This document shows positions 44,655 to 55,705 of a DNA stretch of 64,000 nt, piece after piece. Position numbers and translations under genes: made by a program. Below the pieces are notes generated by a model. That model saw only the letters and a list, made by a program, of their open reading frames with translations. It was not told the DNA's origin and searched no databases. The stretch's first letter is position 1; each line of letters opens with the position of its first letter. This DNA comes from Symbiodinium natans (lineage: Eukaryota; Sar; Dinophyceae; Suessiales; Symbiodiniaceae). The stretch covers positions 724,232 to 788,231 of the forward strand of contig CAJNDS010002268.1 of NCBI GenBank assembly GCA_905221605.1, given 5' to 3'.

Positions 44655-47600
44655 AGGTTCGAGGGCCCTCTCTTCAATCCAGCCCACACTCTTCATGCAA
44701 GGGCAAAAACCTACCAAAGGGTTTAACTAGGATGGCCCTTAAGGGCTCCCCAAAAAGGGTTTAGGGTTTAGGGTTTAGGATTTAGGGCTTACTAAATATG
44801 AGCCTCTTGAACCCAACAAGGGAAAATATAAAATGCCCCAAGGACCGACCTAGTTAAGGGTTGAGGTTTAGGGGTTACTAGGAGGTTCAAGGGTACTTAT
44901 AACCCCAATTATACGTTTACTTATAGCCTACTTAGAGGACTTAGGGGGCTTATAAGTACAGTTATACATGGGGCGATAAGTACCCTTGAAACTCCAAGTA
45001 GAGTTCCTAAGATCGAAGGCTTAAGTGGCATGATCTGGTCGACTAGGTTTAGGGGTTTAGGGGTTTAGGGGTTTAGGGGTTTAGGGGTTTAGGGGTTTAG
45101 GGGTTTAGGGGTTTAGGGGTTTAGAGGTTTAGGGGTTCAGCGGTTTAGGGGTTTAGGGGTATAGGGGTATAGGGGTTTAGGGTTTAGGGCTTAGGGTTTA
45201 GGTGCTTCCAAAAACTGCCTGTCCATGGGCTTCTACAGATGCAAATACGGTGAGGTCCTGCACTCGGGTCGTCGAGTTCCGCCTTTGTGGGATAGCCTTC
45301 GCTGAGAGGTTTCGGGTTTAGGGTTTCGGGCCTTTGGGTTTAGGGTTTGGGATTTGGAGAGGGCTTGTAGCTTGCAGCCGTTGGGCAGGAGCAGCGAAAA
45401 TGAGACTCTTGATCAATATGTAGGTTACCTAAGAATCCTACAAGGGGTCTTCATAGCCAGCATCTGCACAAAGTTCTGGCTTTGGGTTCTGAAGCCCAAG
45501 TCCTAAACCTGCATCCCTACGTATTAGCCAAAGTATAGTTTGCCCGAACACCAGTCTCCTAAACTCGCCCGAACTCCACTCTCTTAAACTCAGCAAGGGT
45601 ATGCTTCTAAAACATGTAGTTAGGGTTTATCGGTTATGTTTTTAAGGGTCCAGGACATGCGTTTTGCCGAGGCACACTCGACCTGGTCCCACCTGCCGTG
45701 GCAGGCGTCATCGCGAGCGGCGGGCAAGGCAAAGCCACCTGAAGCCCAAAGAAGCACTAACGCGGAGGCAGCATGGCGCTTAGGGCTTAGGGCTGCATAG
45801 AAAAGCCCTAGATACCCTAAGCCTCTAAAGCCTTGAACAGCTGCAACCTCTGTGCTTCTTCAAGCGCAAGCGCGCTCTCGCGCCTGTGGCCGCACTCTCC
45901 TCATCCTGAACCCGCATGGCACCTGGGCTTCCCAGTGCGATTTTTATGCAACGCAACGTGAGCCAACTGAGGCGTTGGGGTTTGGGGTTCGGGGTTCGGG
46001 GTTCGGGGTTTGGGGTTTGGGGTCGCAAAGTGAACCTTGCAGCCTTCAGATTCACCAGTGCTGAAGCCCCTGCTCTCCTCAACTGAATCTGAGAGAATAC
46101 ATCATTCCAAACCGCCAGGACGCACTTGAACGTCCACTGATGATACACACACACACACAGAGTATACTCCCAATTGCTTAAGAAGCCCCAAAAAATATAT
46201 AATATTCTTCCTTACAAGCGTAGTATAGGAACTTTTATTTCCTTTTTTTGAGGGGTTGTTAAGCTAACAGTAGAAAAGAAAACCCGAACCATGTAGCCGC
46301 GCAGCCTTCCTTTGTTTCGCGGTGCTCCATGGCGCTGAAGGAGTCGTAGTTCGCGTGGAAGCCTTTGAAGACAACTTCCACCTTCGAAGTGGGCAGCAAT
46401 GGGCGCGAGACCCTAAACCCTAAACCCTAAACCCTCAACCCTAAACCCTAAACCCTCAACCCTAAAACCCTAAAACCCTAAACCCTAAATCCTAAACCCT
46501 AAACCCTAAACCCTAAATCCTAAACCCTAAACCCTACTGTTCCGAAAGTGGCTTCTGTACTGGATCCCCTGCAGGCTACCCAGAGAGCACAGAAGCCCTC
46601 AAGTAAGGAGCAAAGTTTAGGGGTTGAGGCATTTTAGGGTTGAGGGTTTAGGGTTGAGGGTTTAGGCTTAGGTCCAGGTTCCGGGCCAAGTACCGCGTAA
46701 TTCAGGAATTCATCTTGGACCTTAAACTACAAAGTGCTAAAGAATGTATACTGCATACTCCTTAGCCTTAACCAAGGGTAGATCTCGAGCTGAGCCGTGC
46801 CTGACTGCGATCCACCAAAGAAAGGGCCTCCCAACTGCTTAGGGTTTAGGGTTTAGGGTTTAGGGTTTGCGTGCACATGGGAGCCAGAGCCTGTTGGGTC
46901 TGGGGTTCCGGTTTAGGGAGCCCCTTTCCCCCCTCCCTCCCTTCAAGGTGTCCCCTCTCCCCCTAACACAAATATGTCCAACTTCGCAAAGGTGTGGCAC
47001 ATGCTACCACCGGACGGCAATCTCGAGTGCTACTAGCACCCATGTGTGTCTGGGACTAGCAATTCGGGAGGGTGTGGCATGTACTCACTGAGAGGTGTTA
47101 TCAGTAGTGCCCAGAACCGGTTTGGCACAGGAGCAAGATACGAACAGCACAAATTAGCATTCAGAGCATGGCCACGGCATGAAACTCACCCGACGCAACC
47201 CTAACCTTAAACCTTAAACCTTACATCGTTACGGTTGGGATGTTTCCCTGGAATCCCTAGCATAGGGATTATAATAACCCCTTTTAGAATGCCTATTAAA
47301 TATTAAAGACTGTTAGTATAAGGGGGGAACATCCCAAGTTTACGGTCAAGAAGGCGGACTGTTGCTCGCGAACTGCAGGGGTGGCCTGTCATGACTGGTT
47401 CTCGGTACGCAATGAGGAAACTAAGTACCTTACATCTCCCCTGACTTTAAGAGATTCTATAAGTACCCAGAGAGCCCCAAAACCCCTTAATTGAAGAATG
47501 AACCTTAAACTATAGGGGGTCCTTAGTACGATTTCAGGGATATTCCTGGATTGAGGGGTATTGGGCTCTTTAGGCTTCTAATTCCCTCATGCCCTACTAA

Positions 47601-48974
47601 GAGCCAGTAAGTTATTCATCTTGTTTTGCAATTCGTGGCTAGATGAGACGTCTGTGGCTTGCCGACGGGCCACGGGACACATCCTTGACCCTTCTTGGTG
47701 AAAGCTGCTCTGCCTAAACCCTCAACGCAAAAAACCTAAACCCTAAACCCTGAACCCCAAAATCCTGCTTCAGTATTCGGGCCTCCGCCAAGGTTGGATC
47801 GAAGTCAGCGCCAACAAAGTCGGAGAGAGCACAAAGGGGAACCTCCGACTTCGGAGCTCGAGATTCAAAACGACGCGAAACGTGAACCCTACACCCCTAA
47901 ACCCTAAACCCTAAACACTAAACCCTAAACCCTATAAACCCTAAACACTAAACCCTAAACCCTATAAACCCTAAACCCTAAACCCTAAACCGGCTGCAGG
48001 GCGGCCACTTTCAACTTCAGGTCTCTTGCTCCCACGGGGCCTTGACCTCGATGGACTCCAGGAATCTGCAGAAAGGTGTCTCGGGAGCCTGGAGAGACCG
48101 GGGTTTAGGGTTTAGGGTTTAGGGTTTAGGGTGTAGGGTTTAGGGTTTAGGGTTTAGGGTTTAGGGTTTTTGACTTTCCATAGATGGGTGTCCTATACCC
48201 CAGTCGAATCCTTCGTGGCAGGACCCCCCCCCCCCCCCAAAGGATCTTCGAATCGTTTCCAGATGTGTACGGATAGCGTAGTTCAACTCCACATGCGATC
48301 TCCGTGGCGCTTGCTGAACCCTAAACTAACCCTAAACCCTAAACCCTCGATCCTAGACCCGAAACCCTAAACCCTAGACCCTAAACCGTAGACCCTAAAA
48401 CCCTGGACCCTAAACCCTAGACCCTAGACCCTAAACCCTCGACCCGAAACCCTAGACCCTTTACCCTAGACCCTACATCCTGGCCTTCTGCGGCACAACA
48501 TGGCCATCCTTCATGTCGAAGCCTAAGTGACACTTGAAGGGAGATCACCCGGAGTCTTTTGAGCTTAGGAACCTGGGTTTAGGGTTTAAATTTAGGGTAC
48601 CCTAGGGTTTAGGGTTTAGGGTTTAGGGCTCAGCAATATCAAGTGATTAAGGACTGCGCCTTGCATCGCAATAGGGAATCTGGTTCTGGCTGAAGGAATG
48701 CTTCTAGGTTGCCCAGTAACCTAGGATGAAAAAGGGCGCCCTGTTTTGCTTAAAGGGGTTTATAAGGGAACCTAAACCTACCAAAAAGGGAATAAGGGTA
48801 CTGGGCATCCTAGGCTTCTTCTTGTTGGGGGTAGTGGAGTCTCTGGGTGACTGCGAAGTGCTTTGTGGCACGTGCTGTTGCGCTTAGAACTCGAAGCTGC
48901 AGCTGTCAGTAATACTGAGACTGCATGTATGTTGCAAATCAAAACCAAGTAGGAGAATATGAGCATTATATGCA

Positions 48975-49009
<35 letters not shown>

Positions 49010-50867
49010 CCCCCCCCCCCCCAAAGATCTACGTATTTTCATGTTTTGGTTGTCTTTTACGGTTTTGGGGTTGGGGGTGGGGGGCCATGTTAATATGTAA
49101 GTGTTCGTGTTGTTTTTCTTTTGGGTGTGTTTCAGGGCTTTAGGGTTGGGGGTGGGGGGGCCATCTTACTATGTAAGTGTTCGTATATTAACCGTGAGGC
49201 CGATTGAAAAACGATTTAAACGATTGAAATTCAATCGGGGGCCGGATTGAAGATTCTTTTTGGTTTTAGTAAGTATTTGGCTTTACTGTTGATAAGATGC
49301 GTGCTCAACTTAGTACGCTTCCTACTAAGTTGCACAGGATGTCCATTGATCTTAAAATGGTATGCCATGGGTTTGACAGGATTGCCAGCCAGTTTAATTT
49401 GATTCCTATTCATATGCTCTCAAGCAAGCTTGCCGCCCCCCCCCCCTCCAACGGCTTATTCTGTACTTTACAACCTGTTTAAAAAAACTATCGGTTAAGG
49501 GTTTACGGTTTTTAAAGAGAAGCCCCCGAAACCATGTCGAGTCAAGCAATTAAGCCCAAACCCTTAGCCCCTAAACCTATAGGAGGTTTAAAGGCTTCGC
49601 GTGTAAGATTTGGGCATTTAAGCCTAAGCCCATAAAGTTCAATCCTTAGGGATTAAGGTTGAAACATTCAAACCCTAAACCCTAAACCCTTTAGGGTCAG
49701 AACCCTCAAAGACCATAAGGCTCTAAAAGGTTCAAAGGTTTTAACCCTATAGGCGCTGAAGGTATACATGCCCAGACCTTAGATTTGTATACCATTAAAC
49801 CCTTTAAGGTTTAAAGGTTTAGGGCTTCAGGATTATCTCTAAAACACTCATGGGGTAAGCCCTTTAGGGTTTAAACCCTATATGGTATAGGGTGATGCGA
49901 ACAGGCTGCTAGTAATTGCTCGCAAGTATCTTGCTGTTCATTCTCAATGTTCCCCACAGGTCTCCCAACATGTATGATTTCTCAAGGAAATGCTCATTTT
50001 CCCATAGACCGCAAGACTCACAAGCACATAAGGTCTTATATGACATTCGTCCCAAGCAACTGGGTATCACATCCTTACTACAAAAAAGTACTGTATTCAG
50101 GGTGCTTCAGGTGGTCGTGCGTCTCCAAGAAGAAATGATATAACATGTTAGGGGACCTGTGCTGCTATATCTTAATATAGCGAGAGGGTGTAGGATTGTT
50201 TTGAGTTGGCGGGGTAGGTAAGCCAGAAGGTTTTGTTTAGAGACACGTCTCGTACGAATAGAGGAAAATAGCATGCTACCGAAACTGTGAAGTTATATCT
50301 TAGTATAGAGAGGGTTTAGGGTGGTTTTGAGTTGAAGGGGTACGTAAGGTTGCTCTGTGGTACGAGCTGCACTGATATGGAATATGCCCACCATTTGTGC
50401 AGAACAAACATACAATGCACGCCTTCAGAATTGTAGTATGCTTGGATCTTCAGGTTTCTTGGTATACAGGTTGAGGTTTGTGTTGAACCGCACCCTGTAC
50501 TTAAGTCGGAGACCGAGTTTGGAGTTTGAGATTTGTGTTGAACAGCACCCTGTACGCACGCCGGAGTGCCTCAGTTCTAAACTTATAAACCCTAAACTCA
50601 GGTGGGGTTCATGTTAAGGTTTTAGGGTTTAAGAATTTCAATACTTAAGGTCCTGTAGCCCTAGCCCTAAACCCTATACGGGAAAGCCGAGGAGAACGCC
50701 TGAGCCTGAGTGTCACCTCCACACAGTAGCTCTATGTAATCACTTCGTAAGACCAGATATTTCTTATAGTGCTCATGCTGAGAAAGAGTCAAGGTAGGGT
50801 TTAGAGAGGCATAAATGTATGAAAGAAAGGGTAGATCTTTGGGGGGGGGGGGGGTAGCATACATATG

Positions 50868-50898
<31 letters not shown>

Positions 50899-53800
50899 GG
50901 TCACCCCCCCCCCCCCCTTCATGATCCACACCTATGGTTTTGCTGTCTTCGTCTTTGTCCGAATTTATGCTTTTCCTCGGAAAATGCGGTAAAAAACTAT
51001 ACTAACATCTTTATATACATGTTGGAACCGGCACACTCAAATCCTGAGCCTCCTGTGTGGCCGGGAGGCTGCAGTGGCTTGGGAACTCATTCACGTACCT
51101 GAAGAACACTCCCTAAACTCTCAACCCTAAACCCTAAACCCTAAACCCTAAACCCTAAACCCTAAACCCTAAACCCTAAACCCTAAACCCTAAACAGGGC
51201 AGGGGAAGGGAGGGGAGGGGAGGGAAGGAAGGAAGGGCTCCAGAGCATCCAGAAGCCAATGCATGGCGTGGGCCTGGCTGTGGCGGTTCCCTCGGTCGTG
51301 TCCTTCTGGTTCCGGCACCTGTCCTGGCTGACCCCGCAACCCTAAACCCTAAACCCTAAACCCTAAACCCTAAACCCTAAACCCTAAGACCTAAGACCTA
51401 AACCCTAAACCCTAAACCCTCCAACCTGACCCATATATCGTTTAAGGTGTTTTCCTTAAGTGCTCTCTGGCTAACGGGGGTGTCAGGGACTGGCGCTTGG
51501 AGCCAAGGTGTCCCGCTGTTAAAGGATCTTCATGGGTTTCCCTACTTGCTTCAATCATGGGTTCCCCTGCTACCCCCTCTAGGGTTTAGGGTTTAGGGCT
51601 ACTACCCACCCCCCCCCCCTCTATACTATCCCCCTAAGTTCCCCCCTTAAATCAGCCTAGTTAGGCTTAATTATCCCTAAATCGCCTGTTTTTTTTTTTT
51701 TTTTTTTTTGGGGGGGGGGGGGGGGGTAGTATTGGGGGGGGGGTGTAGGGAAACTCATGAGATGATCTTGGTCGTCCTCCCCGGCAAAGCTGCAGTGGTT
51801 GCTGGGGTGGATATCTTTGCTGGCGATGACAGTGGCACCAGCATCCTTACCAGAAGATAGAAGAGGAATCAGCTCTTGGGCTCTCTGTTCAGGCAACTTG
51901 GAGGTTCATATAAACCCCAATTATAAGTATACTTATCACCTACTTAGAGGACTTCAGGGGGCTTATAAGTACAGTTATACATGGGGTTATAAGTACCCTT
52001 GAACCTCCAAGTAGACTACTGCAGACCTAGCGACAAGCATACGCATTTCATGACTGACGTGCTGCGAGACCACTTTCGAAGTTCTTGTCTTCTGGCCGTG
52101 CCAAAGAATGATGCTGCCAGGGTGCGGCAGCTGCCCGAATAAGCTGCGTCGTTTTCCTGGAACGATGCACGGCGTCGGGGTGTGAAGGCTGCGTTCTAAC
52201 TAGCTGTGAGGGGCAGTTCTTACGTGTCTCCGCACTTAACCTATTTCCGAGGCCAGCACAAAAATCCAAGCACGACAACCCCTCTGAATGAAAGACGGGC
52301 CTAACCCTGAACCCTAAACCCTAAACCCTAAGCCCTAAACCCTAAACCCTAAACCCTAAACCACCACCATCTGCTGCCCTTCTCCAGCGAAAGCGCCCTA
52401 AGAAGAGCCCCCAAAATCTGAAAAGTCTGCTGCGGCTCTGGCAAACCTACTTGGAGGTTCAAGGGTACTTATAAGTAGGTATAAGTAGGGTTATATCTAC
52501 CTTAAATACGGTTGTAAGAATAGATACCATACTGCTAACCCTAATTTTCGAACTACAAGGGCAACACTACTTTCTTGCTCGCGGGGGCTGTCTAGCAGTC
52601 TAGCAGTGGGTTTAGGGTTTAGTATCTTAGGGTTTAGGGTTTAGGGTTTAGGGCTTAGGGAGAAAATGAGCCCTGGCTAACTTTATGAAGGCTGCCGGAG
52701 CTCCTGAGGAAGGTTTCGCCGCCCTGGCCCCAGCAAGGCTGCGCGAAGGAACCGACAGTGAAGTCCTTGAGTCTTCCAGAGCTTCGCAAGATGAAGCCCC
52801 AAAGCCTAAACCCTAAACCCTAAACCCTAAACGCTGAACAAGCCCTAAGCTTGCCCCTAAACCCTGAGCACTCAACCCTAGAACCTGAAACCTGAAAACA
52901 ACACCCGAGCTGGCCTCTAAACCCCGAGCCCTAAAGCCCCAAAACCTTAATGCCGGTTTAGGGCTTGGGGTTTAGGGTTTAGGGCTCTTCACCCTTCCAT
53001 TCCCCCTGCTGATTGAGGGCTTGGCCTTTTGCACATCGATGATGACCAGTGCAGTGCTGCTGTCGAACAAGGGTGTGCTGGTGTTCCTGCAGCGGGACCC
53101 AGGTACTCCATTACCCAATCAAGTCAGGAATACTTCTCAAAGTAGAAGAGGGTTCCATGTATGGTTTAAGGAATATTCCTCAAGTAAGGAGTAGTGGAGG
53201 CTGTGCGGAGACGGGTTTTTATCGAAATAGGGGGGCAGGGGCTGTGGGTTTAGGCTTTAAGCTGGAGGTTTGGGCTTCCCCAGATCTATTCCAGAGTATT
53301 CGTATAGGGAACCACAAAAACAAACAGCAGTTTCCCATATCTTCCAAATGACTGAAATTGAGGAATATACTGTTACCATACCTTGACAGAAAAACCTGCC
53401 CGTGTGATCTAAGGAGTTACTTGGAGATTCATGGGTAGTTACAAGAAGGGTAGTAAGTACCTAAATAGGGCGAGAAGGAAAAAACCACCATACTTAGAAC
53501 CCTTCAAGCAGCCCTCAGCCCTAAACCCTAAACCCTAAACCCCAAAACCCTATAAATATACCTACCCATGAACCTTCCCTTAGCCCCTCCAAGTCGCATT
53601 CCTTAGTTAAGATACTTTGGAAGATTTGGGCGCTCATGCAAACTCCCCTGGCCGTTGGCTCCGCTCTTGGCCAGGTCTTGGGTTTAGGGTTTAGGGTTTA
53701 GGGTTTAGGGTTTTAGGGTTTAGGGTTTAGGGTTCAGGGTTTAGGGTTCAGGGTTTAGGGTTTAGGGTTTAGGGTTTAGGGTTCAGGGTTTAGGGTGTTA

Positions 53801-53959
53801 GGGTTTAGCGTTTAGGGTTTAGGGCTTAGGGTTCAGGGTTTAGGGCAATTTAGGGTTCAGGGTTCACGGTCTAGAGTTCAGGATTCTGTGCGCACTGCTC
53901 CTCAGGTCGTGCTTTGGCGCGTTCTCGAACACAAACTCGTCGTAGTCGGTGCCCTGCAT
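42391..53959 (-). CDS. Nicotinamidase / isochorismatase-family hydrolase, spliced over 11.6 kb
   Basis: Hydrolyses nicotinamide to nicotinate in NAD salvage, if the assignment is right. Minus-strand exons: 53959-53901, 53086-53026 (TALVIIDVQK, Asp of the D-x-Q motif), 52765-52745 (DFTVGSF), 52397-52372 (GAFAGEGQ), 52156 onward (KTTQLIRAAAAPW, end unsure), 51098-51053 (FPSHCSL, possibly the metal-binding part, uncertain), 47842-47783 (VGADFDPTLAE), 46381-46321 (VEVVFKGFHANYDSFSAM, catalytic Lys), 43876-43834 (RSFASILTARNIR), 43316-43277 (VVIGLVYDFCVK, catalytic Cys), 43123-43082 (ETAIFTKEN), 42929-42879 (VRVLADLTRPSFDG), 42462-42391 to TGA. The Asp-Lys-Cys triad is present and joins are in phase where both exons are known. 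Exons between 51 and 48 kb carrying the remaining metal ligands are not resolved. The start Met at 53959 is provisional because the frame stays open upstream. Confidence 0.8.
42515..42800. repeat. Microsatellite cluster (AT, AC, CATA)
   Basis: (TA)n, (AC)n, (CATA)n and (GT)n runs within the proposed last intron of the nicotinamidase gene. Confidence 0.95.
43145..43258. repeat. CCCTAAA array between nicotinamidase exons
   Basis: About 16 heptamers separating the exon with the catalytic Cys (43277-43316) from the next exon (43082-43123). Confidence 0.95.
43337..43502. mobile_element. Inverted-repeat element, family CCCAAGAGCCC, with telomeric core
   Basis: Ends CCCCAAGAGCCCAATACCCC and its near-complement around AAGGGGCTTTGGGCTCTCTGGG. 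The interior holds a run of TTTAGGG. Related copies are at 43594-43738 and 47467-47577, and a likely one at 27866-28070. Confidence 0.65.
43594..43738. mobile_element. Inverted-repeat element, family CCCAAGAGCCC, copy 2
   Basis: Begins CCCAAAGAGCCCAAAACCCC and ends GGGGTTTTGGGGCTCTCTGGG, with a short TTTAGGG stretch inside. Lies in a nicotinamidase intron. Confidence 0.65.
44563..44655. repeat. GTA trinucleotide repeat
   Basis: About 31 copies of GTA (TAG). Intronic in the nicotinamidase gene. Open poly-Val and poly-Ser frames are artefacts. Confidence 0.96.
44874..45008. mobile_element. Inverted-repeat element, family ACTTGGAGGTTCA, copy 1
   Basis: Ends TAGGAGGTTCAAGGGTACTT and AAGTACCCTTGAAACTCCAA. 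The interior is rich in CTTATAA/TTATAAG. Nicotinamidase intron. Confidence 0.75.
45045..45190. repeat. 8-bp TTTAGGGG variant array
   Basis: About 15 copies of GGGGTTTA, ending in two GGGGTATA variants and then TTTAGGG. Confidence 0.94.
46167..46272. mobile_element. Inverted-repeat element, family TTGCTTAAGAACCCCC, copy 1
   Basis: Begins AATTGCTTAAGAAGCCCC and ends GAGGGGTTGTTAAGC-TAACAGTAG. Adjacent to the nicotinamidase exon at 46321-46381. Confidence 0.6.
47235..47337. mobile_element. Inverted-repeat element, family GGGATGTTCCCC, copy 3
   Basis: About 103 bp. Begins TTGGGATGTTTCCCTGG and ends AGGGGGGAACATCCCAA; the interior GACTGTTAGTATAAGG is shared with the copy at 58813. Confidence 0.85.
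47467..47577. mobile_element. Inverted-repeat element, family CCCAAGAGCCC, copy 3
   Basis: Begins CCCAGAGAGCCCCAAAACCCC and ends GAGGGGTATTGGGCTCTTTAGG, without telomeric repeat inside, so probably the ancestral form. Confidence 0.7.
48703..48820. mobile_element. Inverted-repeat element, family TAGCCCAGTAAC, copy 1
   Basis: Begins TAGGTTGCCCAGTAACC and ends GGGTACTGGGCATCCTAGG; the interior has AAAAAGGG and TATAAGGGAACC. Nicotinamidase intron. Confidence 0.6.
49190..51050. other. Long non-telomeric stretch within the nicotinamidase gene, unassigned
   Basis: Few TTTAGGG arrays. Contains TA and GT microsatellites, poly-C/poly-G pairs (50840-50915, which could pair), and open frames on the plus strand at 49297-49482 and 49947-50138. 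The latter reads FPTGLPTCMISQGNAHFPID and is free of stops for 63 codons. Not recognised. It may be a host gene inside the intron or a mobile-element remnant. Confidence 0.35.
51893..52016. mobile_element. Inverted-repeat element, family ACTTGGAGGTTCA, copy 2
   Basis: Begins AACTTGGAGGTTCATATAAA and ends AAGTACCCTTGAACCTCCAAG; the interior is nearly the same as 44874-45008 (CTACTTAGAGGACTT, CAGTTATACATGGGG). Confidence 0.8.
53650..53880. repeat. TTTAGGG array with many TTCAGGG variants
   Basis: About 28 heptamers just 3' of the proposed first nicotinamidase exon (53901-53959). Confidence 0.93.
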
Positions 53960-54202
53960 GCAGCAAGCCTCGGAAGATTGGTCCTGCGATGGTTTAGGGT
54001 TTAGGGTTTCGGGTTTAGGGTTTAAGGTTTAGGGGGTTTACGAATATAGGGGACCCCTAAAGTAGGACCCCCAAAAAGTAGGATTCCCTTATTCAGAAGG
54101 ACCCCACTAAGGTACCCCCCCCCCCCCCCCCAATATCGTAAACCCCCAAATGATGCAGAGTCTTGGTAGACCAGCATGGCTTATGGACGAAATGATCTGC
54201 TT

Positions 54203-54355
54203 GGAGGTTCATGGGACTTAATAACCACTTATAACTGGGCTTATAACCCTAATTATAATACCCCTAAAGGGCCTTGTAGGGGTTATCCCAATGAAAGTAG
54301 GGTTATAAGCCCAGTTATGTGGTTATTAAGTCCCATGAACCTTCAAGTGAGGCCA
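54203..54355. mobile_element. Inverted-repeat element, family ACTTGGAGGTTCA, copy 3
   Basis: Begins TTGGAGGTTCATGGGACTTA and ends TAAGTCCCATGAACCTTCAAG. The arms are about 60 bp each (ATAACTGGGCTTATAACCCTA and complement) around CCTAAAGGGCCTTGTAGGGG, so the element folds into a near-complete hairpin. Confidence 0.85.
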
Positions 54356-54409
54356 CCAGAGAAGCGCTTCTAGCTTACTGCTACGAGTATTGGCCATAGT
54401 CCCTCAACT

Positions 54410-54605
54410 TGGTAGCCAAGTAACAATATTATAAAAAGGGTCTAGGGTTTAGGGTTTAGGGTTTGGGGATTAGGGTTTGGGGTTTAGGGTGTAGGGTTTA
54501 GGGTTTCTCTAAACCCTTTTTTGGCTAGCTTCTTTTCTAAGGGAGCCCGTAAACAAAAAAAGGGTAAAGGGTACCACTGGGCAACCAGATCAAATGTTTC
54601 AAGTG
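54410..54605. mobile_element. Inverted-repeat element, family TAGCCCAGTAAC, copy 2
   Basis: Begins CTTGGTAGCCAAGTAAC and ends GGGTACCACTGGGCAACCAG. A TTTAGGG array sits in the interior. Confidence 0.65.
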
Positions 54606-55551
54606 CAGGACAGCAAGTGTACGGACGTCGCAAACCCGCTCATAGTCGAGAATGTGCAAGCTCTGCTTCCTATTGCTGCACATGGTTTGCTGCAGCGCGT
54701 CAGCACCAAGACTTTAACTAAACACGCAAGGTTCTTTTGATGTGCAATGCCACCAGGACGGGCTATTTGGCCCTATACATAATCCCCATAGTCAACCCTA
54801 GGGTATAATAGCTCGTCCTGGTAATTGCTAGTTCGAATGCATTGGCTGTCGTGCTGCACTGCCCTGGAATACTTGCCAACACCCTGAACCCTAAACCCTA
54901 AACCCCAAACCCCAAACCCTAAACCCTAAACCGCCCCCGCAGTCCTGCACGGCGAGAACTGCGCCAATCCGAGCTCCGGGGTCCTGTCTCTCGGAGCACC
55001 CTAAACCCTAAACCCAAGACCCTAGACCCTAAACCCTAAACCCTAACATCACGAGAGGTGATCTCTTCACAGGCAAGCAAGTCTGAGGCGGGATCTGACG
55101 AGAATTGCACAGGGCCACCACTGAAGACAACGCTGCGGGAAGTTCGATGGGATTGCGTGTGTCTTGGAAATCGCAATGCGTACACTCGCGCTGCAGGCGG
55201 TCTCAGCCGGAGCCCTCCAGTAGTCCTAAACCCTAAACCCTAAACCCTAAACCCTAAACCCTAAACCCTAAACCCTCCAAGTAGTCCTGAAGACCTTGAA
55301 GCCCAGCCAGGGCGGATTGTACAGACGCCTGCATGGCAAAAGGCTGAATTCACGCGGGCTGATGAGTTTAGGGTTTAGGGTTTAGGGTTTAGGGCTTAGG
55401 GCTTAGGGCTAAGGGTTTAGGGTTGCAATCCACCGAAAACCCTTCAAAGGCCTGGCAGTAGTTGCTGCCACTTGGCGGGTTGCAGGGTTCGGAATCCTCA
55501 GTTCAGTCAGTCACATCTGAATGTTTAAGTTTTCAGGTGTTGAATTACTTA

Positions 55552-55705
55552 CTTGGAGGCTCATGGGACGTAGTAACTACTTGTAGCTGGGCTTATCACC
55601 CTACTTATAAGTGGGATAACCCCTATAAGTCCACTTGAGGGATTATAAGTAGGGCTATAAGCCCAGTTATAAGCAGTAGTTACTAAGTCCCATGAACCGC
55701 CAAGC
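55552..55705. mobile_element. Inverted-repeat element, family ACTTGGAGGTTCA, copy 4
   Basis: Begins ACTTGGAGGCTCATGGGACG and ends AGTCCCATGAACCGCCAAG; long complementary arms as in copy 3. Confidence 0.85.

Noticed and set aside
44437-44764. Frames with poly-Ser or poly-Val
   Set aside because: GTA microsatellite translation.
47620-47715. Minus-strand island reading GQGCVPWPVGKPQ as a nicotinamidase exon
   Set aside because: It resembles the WP-x-HC region but lies 3' of the exon at 47783-47842, which should follow it, so the order is wrong.
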